DNA of 9,915 nt. It comes from Bifidobacterium breve (GTDB lineage: Bacteria > Actinomycetota > Actinomycetes > S36-B12 > UBA5976). The stretch lies in contig CAMATO010000037.1 of the NCBI GenBank assembly GCA_945861165.1, positions 1-9,915 on the forward strand. The letters are read 5' to 3'. Below, one piece after another: positions 1 through 7,384 of the stretch. The notes beneath the pieces are model-generated. The model was not told the origin of the DNA and made no database searches. It worked only from the letters and a program-made list of their open reading frames with translations. How positions within the stretch are numbered: the stretch's first letter is position 1; the number at the start of each line of letters is the position of its first letter. The position numbers and the translations under genes are program-made.

Positions 1-942
1 ACTGATAGCGGGGGATTTCAGGTTTTATCACTTGGTGTTGGTTACAAAAAAGTGATTGCCATGGATGCCTCAACTGTGCAAGCAGATGATGTGATGGCAA
101 CTGATAAAGATCGACTGGCTCATGTTGATGATGATGGTGTTACTTTTAAATCTCATTTAGATGGATCTATGCACAGATTTACCCCAGAAGTTTCAATGCA
201 AGTGCAACACCAAATTGGTGCAGATATTATTTTCGCTTTTGATGAATGCACCACCTTATTAAATACTCGAAATTACCAAGAAAAATCTTTGGATAGAACT
301 TTCCAATGGGCTAAAAGATGTATTTCAGAACATGAGAAATTAACTATTGAAAGGTCTCATCGTCCATATCAAGCACTTTTTGGAGTGGTGCAAGGTGCCC
401 AGTATGAAGATTTAAGAAGAAAAGCGTCGCAAGACTTAGCAACCCTTAACTTTGATGGTTTTGGAATAGGTGGAGCACTAGACAAAAACAAATTAGGAAC
501 AATAGTTAATTGGGTGAATGAAGAATTGCCAATTGATAAACCTAGGCATCTTTTAGGAATAGGCGAACCCGATGATTTATTCATTGGGGTAGAAAACGGC
601 GCTGATACTTTTGACTGTGTAGCAGCATCTCGGGTGGCCCGAAACAATGCGGTTTATGGCCTAGATGGGCGCTTCAATATTTCTGCAAGTGCTTTCAAAA
701 GAGATTTTTCACCAATAGATGCAAGTTGTGATTGTTACACCTGCGTGAATTACACTAAAGCCTATTTAAACCATTTAATTAAAGGAAAAGAAATGCTTGC
801 TGCCACTTTGTTGACTATTCATAATGAATTCTTCATTATAAATCTGGTGGCAAAAATGAGACAAAGCATAATTGCAGGAAACTTTTTTGAATTCAAAGAA
901 GAATTCCTAGGACGATTTTACGCGTCTAGATCAAGTAACTAG
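1..942 (+). CDS. tgt: tRNA-guanine(34) transglycosylase, 5'-truncated by window edge
   Basis: Exchanges guanine 34 in the wobble position of GUN-anticodon tRNAs for a queuosine base, in the cytoplasm. The frame is open from base 1, so the gene starts outside the window; 313 residues are visible of a family usually near 400. Residues 2-7 are DSGGFQ, whose Asp is the general acid/base. The nucleophile is D205 in a FDCVAASR context. The zinc site is C243, C245, C248 and H274. The loop that reads the base is GGALDKN (157-163), not the GGLAVGE of proteobacterial enzymes; as I recall, GGAL and DCV(S/A)xSR are usual for actinobacterial Tgt. It ends at a TAG that overlaps the convergent transporter gene by 17 bp. 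An in-frame GTG at 52 lies downstream of the catalytic Asp, so it is not the start. Family call is certain; queuine versus preQ1 specificity is not. Confidence 0.95.
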   Translation, partial: TDSGGFQVLSLGVGYKKVIAMDASTVQADDVMATDKDRLAHVDDDGVTFKSHLDGSMHRFTPEVSMQVQHQIGADIIFAFDECTTLLNTRNYQEKSLDRTFQWAKRCISEHEKLTIERSHRPYQALFGVVQGAQYEDLRRKASQDLATLNFDGFGIGGALDKNKLGTIVNWVNEELPIDKPRHLLGIGEPDDLFIGVENGADTFDCVAASRVARNNAVYGLDGRFNISASAFKRDFSPIDASCDCYTCVNYTKAYLNHLIKGKEMLAATLLTIHNEFFIINLVAKMRQSIIAGNFFEFKEEFLGRFYASRSSN

Positions 943-1618
943 CTTCTTTTTTCTTTACTATTTTTATTACTTGGTAAGTAATGGGTAAAAGAAACACTTC
1001 AAGTAATGTTTTATACAAATAGCCCACGATTACATAATTAACGAAATCCCAACCAGTGATTATTCCGTAAAAAGCAATTGTGCAAAAAACTAATGTGTCC
1101 GCCAATTCACCTACCGCTGTTGATCCAATTAGTCGTAACCATAATTTCTTTTCTTTTGTTCTTTCTTTAATTTTCACCAAAACATAGGAATTTAAAAGCT
1201 GTCCTACTAAGAATCCACAGATGCTGGCCAAAACAATTTGGGGGACAAAACCAAGTACTGCTTCAAATGCCGCTTGGTTAGTCCAATCGGATGCTGCGGG
1301 GGATTTTTGAACCAAATAAAAAGTTAAGGATGCAAGTACAGCCATCGCAAATCCTGTGTAAATAGCTTTTCGAGCGGCTTTAAAGCCATAAACTTCACTT
1401 AAAACATCGCCCACTACATAAACCAGTGGAAATAGAAAAGCTCCACCATCTGTGTAGATGGGGCCAAATTGGATGAGCTTTACCGCACCAACATTTGATA
1501 TTAAAAGTAATCCCACAAAAGCTGCCATCAGGAATGGATAAAGACCTTTGAATTCCTGAGCAAATTGCACAGTATTTGATTGTTGTTTAGCCGTGGTCAC
1601 AATTGATTGTATAACCAC
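926..1618 (-). CDS. yhhQ: Queuosine precursor transporter, YhhQ/VUT (DUF165) family
   Basis: Inner-membrane transporter that, in characterised relatives, imports queuosine precursors (preQ0/preQ1, in some lineages queuine or queuosine). The 230-residue frame has about six hydrophobic segments. It carries family signatures: TDGGAFLFPLVYVVGDVLSE near residues 56-75, and a later GELADTLVF with buried acidic residues. The C-terminus is short and lysine-rich (KIVKKKEASYLI). It converges on tgt with a 17-bp overlap, so the enzyme and a likely importer of its substrate sit side by side, which supports a salvage route. The start is uncertain. GTG at 1618 gives the longest frame, but GTG at 1600 (224 aa) has a TATACA -10 box 7 nt upstream and could be a leaderless start; GTG at 1570 is also possible. 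No Shine-Dalgarno sequence is visible at any of them. Confidence 0.88.
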   Translation of the reverse strand: MVIQSIVTTAKQQSNTVQFAQEFKGLYPFLMAAFVGLLLISNVGAVKLIQFGPIYTDGGAFLFPLVYVVGDVLSEVYGFKAARKAIYTGFAMAVLASLTFYLVQKSPAASDWTNQAAFEAVLGFVPQIVLASICGFLVGQLLNSYVLVKIKERTKEKKLWLRLIGSTAVGELADTLVFCTIAFYGIITGWDFVNYVIVGYLYKTLLEVFLLPITYQVIKIVKKKEASYLI

Positions 1619-1621
1619 GGC
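1590..1621. promoter_or_regulatory. Nested inverted repeat at divergent yhhQ/miaB boundary
   Basis: An 8-bp perfect outer dyad, GCCGTGGT (1590-1597) and ACCACGGC (1614-1621), encloses a second 5-bp dyad, ACAAT (1599-1603) and ATTGT (1606-1610). The site covers the start region of the minus-strand transporter gene and lies about 17 bp before the miaB ATG. It could be an operator for one or both genes, or a hairpin in a transcript. The dyads are seen directly; any function is inference. Confidence 0.45.
1608..1613 (-). promoter_or_regulatory. Candidate -10 box for the yhhQ-like gene
   Basis: On the minus strand TATACA occupies 1613 down to 1608, and 7 nt separate it from the in-frame GTG at 1600. 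That is the spacing expected for leaderless initiation. The hexamer 17 bp upstream (TAACTA) is a poor -35 match. The box lies inside the nested palindrome at 1590-1621, so a regulator bound there would block it. Confidence 0.35.
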
Positions 1622-1637
1622 GTACCCTGTTAGTTAT

Positions 1638-3074
1638 ATGGCTACTCGCACCTATTTTGTTAGAACTTTTGGTTGTCAAATGAATGCTCATGATTCACAA
1701 CGCCTATCGGGCATGTTAGAGCACGCTGGATATGTAGCAGCAGATTCAGAAGATGCAGATGTAGTTGTTTATAACACTTGTGCTGTCAGAGAAAATGCTG
1801 ATAACAAACTTTATGGAAATCTGGGAATGCTGGTTAGAAAACGAGAAAAGCGTCCCGGCATGCAGATTGCTGTGGGTGGATGTCTGGCCCAAAAAGATCG
1901 ACACGAAATTTTAAGAAGAGCTCCTTGGGTTGACGTTGTATTTGGGACACATAATTTTGGATCGTTACCCGTTCTATTGGAAAGAGCCAGAGTTAATAAT
2001 GAAGCACAAATTGAAATCTTAGAAGCATTAGAAGTATTTCCTTCTACTTTGCCAACTAAGCGGGATTCCATTCATTCCGCCCTAGTAGCAATAAGTGTTG
2101 GCTGCAATAACTCTTGCACATTTTGCATCGTTCCAACTTTGCGAGGAAAAGAAAAAGACCGTAAAGCAGGTGACATTCTAGATGAAATTAATTCACTTGT
2201 TGCTGAAGGCGTTTCGGAAGTAATGCTTTTGGGCCAAAATGTTAATTCATATGGAGTGGAATTTGGAGATAAATTAGCATTTGGAAAATTACTCCGAGCT
2301 TGCGGTGAGATCGCAGGTTTGGAAAGAGTGAGATTTATCTCTCCTCATCCTAAAGATTTCACTGATGACGTAATTGAGGCAATGGCAGAAACACCTAATG
2401 TTATGCCACATTTGCACATGCCTTTGCAATCTGGAAGTGACAAAATATTAGCTAGTATGAAAAGAAGTTATAGAACAAGTAAATATCTAGGAATCCTAGA
2501 TAGAGTTCGAGAAAGAATTCCCGCAGCATCGATCACTACCGATATTATTGTTGGTTTTCCAGGAGAAACTGAAGAAGATTTTCAAGATACAATTGACTTA
2601 GTTAAACAAGCAAGATTTACTACTGCTTTCACCTATCAGTATTCAAAAAGACCTGATACTCCTGCTGCAGCAATGGATGACCAAATTCCACCCGATATTA
2701 TTTCTGAAAGATACGACAGACTTACCGCTGTGGTAAACCAAGTTATGCTCGAGGAAAATGAAAAGCAAGTTGGAAAGATAGTAGAAGTACTTGTGACAAA
2801 TCATGAGGGCAAAAAAGATGAAGCCAATTCTAAGCTCTCAGGTCGGGCTAGAGATAATCGCTTAGTTCATTTCAATTTTGAATCACGACAATTAATTAGA
2901 CCAGGGGATTTAGTAGAAGTTGAAATCACCTATGCAGCCCCATTTTTTCTACTCTCAGACAAACCTGTTTTGAAGATTAAGAAAACAAAAGCAGGAGATA
3001 TTTACGAGCAGGGCAAAACTGTAGGGAATTCAAATGGAGTGTTGTTAGGAATTCCGACCTTGGTTCGGTCATAA
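1638..3074 (+). CDS. miaB: tRNA-2-methylthio-N6-dimethylallyladenosine synthase
   Basis: Radical-SAM methylthiotransferase that converts i6A37 to ms2i6A37 in tRNAs reading UNN codons, using two [4Fe-4S] clusters. From ATG 1638 the protein has 478 residues, normal for the family. The N-terminal UPF0004 domain has cluster ligands C12 (FGCQMN), C48 (YNTCAVRE) and C82 (VGGCLAQ). The radical-SAM CxxxCxxC is C156, C160 and C163 (VGCNNSCTFC). A C-terminal TRAM domain for RNA binding includes SGRARDNRLVHF. ATG 1638 is chosen because MATRTYFVRTFGCQ is the usual short N-terminus. An upstream in-frame GTG at 1593 would add 15 residues unlike the family and overlap the divergent gene. No Shine-Dalgarno sequence precedes the ATG, so initiation may be leaderless. 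It is the first gene of a five-gene plus-strand run; miaA starts 3 bp after its stop. Confidence 0.96.
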   Translation: MATRTYFVRTFGCQMNAHDSQRLSGMLEHAGYVAADSEDADVVVYNTCAVRENADNKLYGNLGMLVRKREKRPGMQIAVGGCLAQKDRHEILRRAPWVDVVFGTHNFGSLPVLLERARVNNEAQIEILEALEVFPSTLPTKRDSIHSALVAISVGCNNSCTFCIVPTLRGKEKDRKAGDILDEINSLVAEGVSEVMLLGQNVNSYGVEFGDKLAFGKLLRACGEIAGLERVRFISPHPKDFTDDVIEAMAETPNVMPHLHMPLQSGSDKILASMKRSYRTSKYLGILDRVRERIPAASITTDIIVGFPGETEEDFQDTIDLVKQARFTTAFTYQYSKRPDTPAAAMDDQIPPDIISERYDRLTAVVNQVMLEENEKQVGKIVEVLVTNHEGKKDEANSKLSGRARDNRLVHFNFESRQLIRPGDLVEVEITYAAPFFLLSDKPVLKIKKTKAGDIYEQGKTVGNSNGVLLGIPTLVRS

Positions 3075-3077
3075 ACA

Positions 3078-3968
3078 TTGAAAGTAATAGCAATAGTTGG
3101 ACCTACCGCTGTAGGAAAGACTGCGTTATCACTTGATCTAGCCGAAAAGTTTTCTGCTGAAATCATTAATGCTGATGCGATGCAAATTTATAAAGGTATG
3201 GACATCGGAACGGCAAAGCTACCTTTATCCCAAAGAAGAGGGATAACTCATCACCAAATAGATGTGCTCGATCCAATTGATGAGGCAAACGTTTCCCAAT
3301 ACCAGAAGCAAACACGTGAAATAATCACTGATTTGTTAACAAGAAATGTGCAACCAATGCTTGTTGGTGGAAGTGGTCTATATGTGAATTCAGTCCTGGA
3401 AGATTTGGAATTTCCTGGTACTAATTTAGAAGTACGCGCCAAATATGAAGAAATATTGGACGAACAAGGTGTAGAAGTTTTATTTGAAATGCTACAAAGA
3501 GTTGATTCTTTAGCTTCACAAAATATTTTGCCAACTAACGCCCGAAAAATAGTTAGGGCATTAGAAGTTAATGAGTTCACTGGGAAATCATTTAATGCAA
3601 AATTGCCTGAAGCTTCTCCTATTTATTCTGACGTTCGAATTGCTCTAGATATGCCTCGAGACTTATTGGATCAGCGAATCATTGATCGAGTTCATCAAAT
3701 GTTCGACGCCGATTTCATAAAAGAAGTGCAAGGAATTGAAGATAATTTAAGAAAAGGAAAAACCGCATTTAGGGCATTGGGGTATTCCCAGGTACTTTCT
3801 CATCTTGCTGGTGAGATTACAAAAGATGAGGCCATTACCCTGACGATCAATGCCACCAAGAAATTCGCCCGCAGACAACTGTCCTGGTTCAGAAGAGACC
3901 CCTTAATTCATTGGTTAGATGCAACAAGCCCAGAACTTTTTGAGCAATCACTTAGGCTAATCGGATGA
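3078..3968 (+). CDS. miaA: tRNA dimethylallyltransferase
   Basis: Adds the dimethylallyl group from DMAPP to N6 of A37 in tRNA, producing the i6A that MiaB then methylthiolates. The 296-residue length is typical. Visible motifs are the P-loop GPTAVGKT (8-15), the catalytic and substrate segment NADAMQIYKGMDIGTAK (31-47), HHQIDVLDP, GGSGLY (97-102), RKIVRALEV, and a C-terminal ARRQLSWFRRDP. The start is a TTG at 3078, 3 bp after the miaB TAA. It is the only codon that keeps the complete P-loop strand (MKVIAIVGPT), so translation is probably coupled to miaB. The gene ends in an ATGA overlap with dapF. Confidence 0.96.
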   Translation: MKVIAIVGPTAVGKTALSLDLAEKFSAEIINADAMQIYKGMDIGTAKLPLSQRRGITHHQIDVLDPIDEANVSQYQKQTREIITDLLTRNVQPMLVGGSGLYVNSVLEDLEFPGTNLEVRAKYEEILDEQGVEVLFEMLQRVDSLASQNILPTNARKIVRALEVNEFTGKSFNAKLPEASPIYSDVRIALDMPRDLLDQRIIDRVHQMFDADFIKEVQGIEDNLRKGKTAFRALGYSQVLSHLAGEITKDEAITLTINATKKFARRQLSWFRRDPLIHWLDATSPELFEQSLRLIG

Positions 3969-4771
3969 GCGTAGTCATTAATTACACCAAGGGCCATGGC
4001 ACCAAGAACGATTTTGTACTAATTGAAGATCTTAATGATGAGATAGTTTTTACTGAAAAGCAAATTATTCAAATCTGTAATAGGGATAATGGTATTGGTG
4101 CTGATGGCATCTTAAGAATTGTAAAACAAAATAATGATTTCTTTATGGACTATAAAAATGCTGATGGTTCAATAGCTGAAATGTGCGGAAATGGGGCACG
4201 AGTTTTTGCTCAGTATTTGTTTAAAAATGGTCTGATTAATGAAAAGAAATTTAATTTCAATACCAGAGCCGGACAAATTAGTGCTGAGATTCATGGCCCA
4301 GGAAATATCAGTGTCACTATGGATGAAGCAAAGCTTCGGGGAATAATTGTTGAAGTATCTGTTAATGGGCATAAATTTAATGCTCAAGCAGTTGATGCCC
4401 CTAATCCGCACGCGGTAGCTTTTGTTCCTGATTTAGGAAGTATTGGGGACCTAAAAAACGCACCGAGTGTTTCACCTAGTGATGTTTTCCCAAACGGAGT
4501 CAATGTTGAATTTGTTACGAAAATAACTGATGATCATGTTGCGATGCGAGTATTTGAGCGAGGAAGTGGGGAAACCCTTTCTTGTGGGACTGGAGCTTGT
4601 GCAGTTGCAGCAGTTATAAGAGAACAAAGTGGTAAAAAAATTAATAGTATGCAAATTGATTTACCTGGTGGAAATCTTCAGATAACTTTTTTAAATGGAA
4701 AAATGATCATGAGAGGTCCTGTTGTTTTAGAGGAAACTGGAACTTTGCCCGAGAAATGGTTTATTAATTAA
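3965..4771 (+). CDS. dapF: Diaminopimelate epimerase
   Basis: Interconverts LL- and meso-diaminopimelate in the cytoplasm, the penultimate lysine step and the source of the peptidoglycan cross-linking residue. The PLP-independent two-cysteine mechanism is visible: C74 in EMCGNGARV and C207 in LSCGTGACA. Substrate-binding segments include NDFVLI near the N-terminus, an APNPHAV segment near 145-151, and the E198-R199-G200-SGET stretch. At 268 residues it is close to the usual size. The ATG at 3965 overlaps the miaA TGA by 4 nt (ATGA), so coupling is likely. Placement between miaA and hflX is the standard actinobacterial order. Confidence 0.96.
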   Translation: MSVVINYTKGHGTKNDFVLIEDLNDEIVFTEKQIIQICNRDNGIGADGILRIVKQNNDFFMDYKNADGSIAEMCGNGARVFAQYLFKNGLINEKKFNFNTRAGQISAEIHGPGNISVTMDEAKLRGIIVEVSVNGHKFNAQAVDAPNPHAVAFVPDLGSIGDLKNAPSVSPSDVFPNGVNVEFVTKITDDHVAMRVFERGSGETLSCGTGACAVAAVIREQSGKKINSMQIDLPGGNLQITFLNGKMIMRGPVVLEETGTLPEKWFIN

Positions 4772-4773
4772 AT

Positions 4774-6150
4774 ATGGCTGAATCAAAAGATACCGGCCAA
4801 CTAGATTTACAAGATAGAGCTGCTTTAAGAAGAGTCACCTCATTTTCAACCGAACTGCAAGATATTACTGAAGTTGAATACCGACAGATTCAACTTGAAC
4901 GTGTTGTTCTTGCTGGGGTGTGGACTAGTGGTTCTTGGGAATTAGCTGAGCGCTCATTACAAGAATTAGCAAGATTAGCTGAAACAGCTGGTTCAACAGT
5001 TTTAGATGGAGTAATTCAAAGACGCGATAATCCAGATCCTTCAACATATTTGGGATCAGGTAAAGCACAAGAATTAAGAAACATTGTTTCTGAAACAGGA
5101 GCAGACACAGTCATCATCGATGGTGAACTAAGTCCAGCACAATTAATTCATTTAGAAGATGTTGTGAAAGTAAAAGTCGTTGATAGAACTTGGTTGATTC
5201 TGGATATTTTTGCTAAACATGCAAAAAGCAGAGAAGGTAAGACACAAGTTTCTCTAGCACAAATGCAATACATGTTGCCCAGACTTCGTGGCTGGGGTGA
5301 TGCGCTGAGTAGACAAGCTGCCAGTGGCGGAAGTCTTGGGATTGGTACGCGAGGACCTGGTGAAACAAAACTGGAAACAGACAGAAGACGTATTCATGAT
5401 CAGATGACACGCCTTCGAAAAGATTTAAAAGATATGGCTCGATCACGCGATATACAAAGAAACTCTAGAAGAAAAAGTCATATTGCATCTGTCGCTATCG
5501 CTGGATACACCAACGCAGGTAAATCAAGTTTACTAAACCGGTTAACTGGGGCAGGTGTATTAGTAGAAGATTCACTATTTGCAACACTTGATCCCACAGT
5601 TAGAAAATCGCAAACCCCAACAGGTCGAAACATTACTTTAAGTGACACTGTGGGATTTGTTCGTCACTTACCGCATCAATTAATTGATGCTTTTAAATCA
5701 ACTCTTGAAGAAGTTAGTGATTCAGATCTGATTGTTCATGTAGTTGATGGGAGTGACCTAGATCCATTAGAACAATTCAACTCAGTTAGAGAAGTATTGC
5801 AAGAAATAAAAGCTGACAACATCCCAGAAATTATAGCTGTAAATAAATGCGATCGAATTGATGATGAAATTATGGGCAATCTAAAGAGAATTTTCCCCGA
5901 AGCAATATTTGTTTCAGCACACTCTGGTTTAGGTATTGATGATTTACTAAAGGCAATTGATGATCGTCTGCCAGATCCAAGTGTGGAAATGATGTTAACA
6001 ATTCCATATTCAAGAGGGGATCTACTGGCAAAAGTTCATGAAGACGGGAAAGTGCTCCAAACAGAACACAATGACGTAGGAACACAAATTCACGCTTTTG
6101 TGCCAGCAGAATTAGCTCATCTTCTGAAACAAATTATTATTAATGACTAA
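4774..6150 (+). CDS. hflX: GTPase HflX, ribosome-associated
   Basis: Translation-factor GTPase that binds the 50S subunit and splits stalled 70S ribosomes under stress. The 458-residue protein has the glycine-rich N-terminal HflX domain (YLGSGKAQEL near 92-101, GIGTRGPGETKLE near 189-201) and an arginine/lysine-rich linker helix (203-235). The G domain follows, with G1 GYTNAGKS (244-251), G3 DTVGF (291-295), G4 NKCD (357-360) and G5 SA (381-382). A short C-terminal domain ends in FVPAELAHLLKQI. The ATG at 4774 lies 2 bp after the dapF stop. The 3' end overlaps the next ATG by 8 nt. No frameshift or missing motif was seen. Confidence 0.96.
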   Translation: MAESKDTGQLDLQDRAALRRVTSFSTELQDITEVEYRQIQLERVVLAGVWTSGSWELAERSLQELARLAETAGSTVLDGVIQRRDNPDPSTYLGSGKAQELRNIVSETGADTVIIDGELSPAQLIHLEDVVKVKVVDRTWLILDIFAKHAKSREGKTQVSLAQMQYMLPRLRGWGDALSRQAASGGSLGIGTRGPGETKLETDRRRIHDQMTRLRKDLKDMARSRDIQRNSRRKSHIASVAIAGYTNAGKSSLLNRLTGAGVLVEDSLFATLDPTVRKSQTPTGRNITLSDTVGFVRHLPHQLIDAFKSTLEEVSDSDLIVHVVDGSDLDPLEQFNSVREVLQEIKADNIPEIIAVNKCDRIDDEIMGNLKRIFPEAIFVSAHSGLGIDDLLKAIDDRLPDPSVEMMLTIPYSRGDLLAKVHEDGKVLQTEHNDVGTQIHAFVPAELAHLLKQIIIND

Positions 6151-7144
6151 AATAAGAAAATATCTAGGACCAACTTTCTCAGTCCTGGTGACAGCTGTTG
6201 TGCTGTGGTTTGTAGCAACATGGCTACTTAAAGATGCTGATCTAAAGGTTGTTCGCGAGATTCTTTCAAAAGTTTCTCAGAATTCCTTTACACTTCTTAT
6301 TTTAAGTGCGGTCTTTAATATTTGGGTTTTCCAATACCCATACTTGGTTACCACAAGAAATCTAAAGTATTGGCAATCTTTTCAGGTTCGTAATGCTTCT
6401 TTTGCCATAAGTAATTCGCTTCCCGCAGGTGGCACAATAGGACTCACTTTCCAATATGCCATGTTAAGGTCTTTCGGAATTGGAAATAAGGAAACAAGCG
6501 CCACTATTGGAATTGCCAGTGTCTGGAATGGATTAATCTCATTTTTTATGCCCGTACTGGGATTAGTTGCTTTAGTGATTGCAGGGCAAGCAACCCAAAG
6601 TTTAATTCAATCAGCAATTATTGGAATCGTTTTTCTCCTTATTAGCTTAACATTGTTTTATATTGCTTTAAAGTCTGCTTCAGGTTCAATGTGGGTGGGG
6701 AATTTATTTTCCAAAATCGTTAATCCAATTCGTGGGATATTCAAGAAATCAAGTCTGAATTTTTCTACAGGGATAAATGATTTTAGATTACAAGTTAATG
6801 ATCTGGTTACCACTCGGTGGAGAAGTATTTCTTTTTCGAACTTTATGGTTCAAATTGGTATGTTTCTTGTGCTATGGGCAAGTGTTAATGCTTTGGAACT
6901 TAATTTTTCTGCGGGAATAGTTTTTGCTGTATTTTGTTTTGGGCGATTAGGAACAGCGATTCCTTTAACCCCAGGGGGATTAGGCACAACTGATGTGATC
7001 ATGGCTTCGTTGTTTCAGCTTTTTGGAGCCAGCGCAGAATTAAGTTTGACAGCAGTTTTGTTGTGGCGCGGTTTCTTCTACATACCCCAGGTACTGCTGG
7101 GGCTAATGAGTTTTATTTTCTGGCAGTTGAGTCGGGTGAAGTGA
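6143..7144 (+). CDS. UPF0104 / lysylphosphatidylglycerol synthase-like membrane protein (flippase-like domain)
   Basis: Integral membrane protein of 333 residues with about eight hydrophobic segments. It starts with a short basic N-terminus and a first helix at about 10-30. Family marks are NSLPAGGTIG (91-100), PLTPGGLGTTD (274-284) and a final WRGFFYIPQVLLGL segment. This is the transmembrane half of MprF-like proteins without the soluble aminoacyl-transfer domain, so it cannot itself attach lysine to lipid. Stand-alone members are presumed to move lipids or lipid-linked molecules; the substrate is not known from sequence. The ATG at 6143 overlaps hflX by 8 nt, which suggests translational coupling and the last position in the miaB operon. 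No convincing terminator hairpin follows. Confidence 0.85.
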   Translation: MTKIRKYLGPTFSVLVTAVVLWFVATWLLKDADLKVVREILSKVSQNSFTLLILSAVFNIWVFQYPYLVTTRNLKYWQSFQVRNASFAISNSLPAGGTIGLTFQYAMLRSFGIGNKETSATIGIASVWNGLISFFMPVLGLVALVIAGQATQSLIQSAIIGIVFLLISLTLFYIALKSASGSMWVGNLFSKIVNPIRGIFKKSSLNFSTGINDFRLQVNDLVTTRWRSISFSNFMVQIGMFLVLWASVNALELNFSAGIVFAVFCFGRLGTAIPLTPGGLGTTDVIMASLFQLFGASAELSLTAVLLWRGFFYIPQVLLGLMSFIFWQLSRVK

Positions 7145-7196
7145 AGATTTAAGCATTTTCCCCACAACAATTAAGGAAACGTTAAGACAACTCGAC

Positions 7197-7224
7197 TTGC
7201 CAGTGCGTTTTACTTCGTTACATT
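7197..7224 (+). promoter_or_regulatory. Sigma70-type promoter for the riboswitch-gre unit
   Basis: TTGCCA (7197-7202) and TACATT (7219-7224) are separated by 16 bp. The predicted start, about 7 nt further on near 7231, falls just before the first base of the riboswitch aptamer (7235), so the transcript would begin with the aptamer. Confidence 0.6.
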
Positions 7225-7234
7225 GGAATAAGCA

Positions 7235-7334
7235 CGAGGGGAGTATCCCTACTAAAGCGAAAGTCGTCAACACGAAGTAGCAATACTTCCGGCTAAGCGC
7301 CAAGAGAAACATAACTTGGTTGGGAGAGACCTCG
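7235..7334 (+). promoter_or_regulatory. yybP-ykoY manganese riboswitch
   Basis: The conserved elements of this Mn2+-sensing aptamer occur in order. Helix P1 is CGAGG (7235-7239) with CCTCG (7330-7334). The L1 segment GGGGAGTA ends at 7245 and is followed by P1.2, TCCC (7246-7249) with GGGA (7322-7325). The L3 strand AAGTCGTCAA runs from 7261 to 7270. A hairpin GAAGTA-gcaa-TACTTC (7274-7289) is capped by a GNRA tetraloop. CCGGCTAAG follows (7289-7297), then P4 CCAAG (7300-7304) with CTTGG (7315-7319), and finally GAGACCT (7326-7332). Family members usually precede Mn2+ exporters or TerC-like proteins; here the next gene is a Gre-family factor. The family assignment rests on remembered consensus, not a covariance search. 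Confidence 0.86.
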
Positions 7335-7378
7335 GGAACACAAATGAACAAACACGTTCATTTGAAATCACCCGGGAG
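7331..7378 (+). promoter_or_regulatory. Riboswitch expression platform and Shine-Dalgarno of gre-like gene
   Basis: A perfect 9-bp hairpin, CAAATGAAC (7341-7349) with GTTCATTTG (7356-7364), sits between the aptamer and the Shine-Dalgarno GGGAG (7374-7378, 6 nt before the ATG). CTCGGG (7331-7336), which shares bases with the 3' strand of P1, can pair with CCCGGG (7371-7376, one G-U) around that hairpin and hide part of the ribosome site. Metal-stabilised P1 would release it. This fits translational ON control and is inferred from base pairing only. Confidence 0.6.
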
Positions 7379-7384
7379 TTTGTC

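Noticed and set aside
369..647. Antisense open frame within tgt, and similar antisense frames within miaB, miaA, dapF, hflX, the DUF4192 gene and metY
   Set aside because: They lie opposite strongly conserved coding frames, have no recognisable domains and no ribosome site; they are shadows.
885..910. Repeated GAATTC hexamers near the end of tgt
   Set aside because: They encode the conserved FEFKEEFLG C-terminus; the repeat follows from coding.
920..980. Bidirectional terminator between tgt and the transporter gene, suggested by the T-rich tract after 942
   Set aside because: Only a 4-bp CTAG/CTAG dyad precedes it, and the tract is coding for the lysine-rich C-terminus on the minus strand.
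1593..1637. Longer miaB start at GTG 1593
   Set aside because: It adds 15 residues unlike the family, and it lies inside the palindrome and the start region of the divergent gene.
7316..7384. Longer N-terminus for the Gre-like protein from an upstream start at 7316
   Set aside because: It would begin inside riboswitch helix P4 and ignore the well-placed GGGAG before ATG 7385; the extra 23 residues do not look like Gre.
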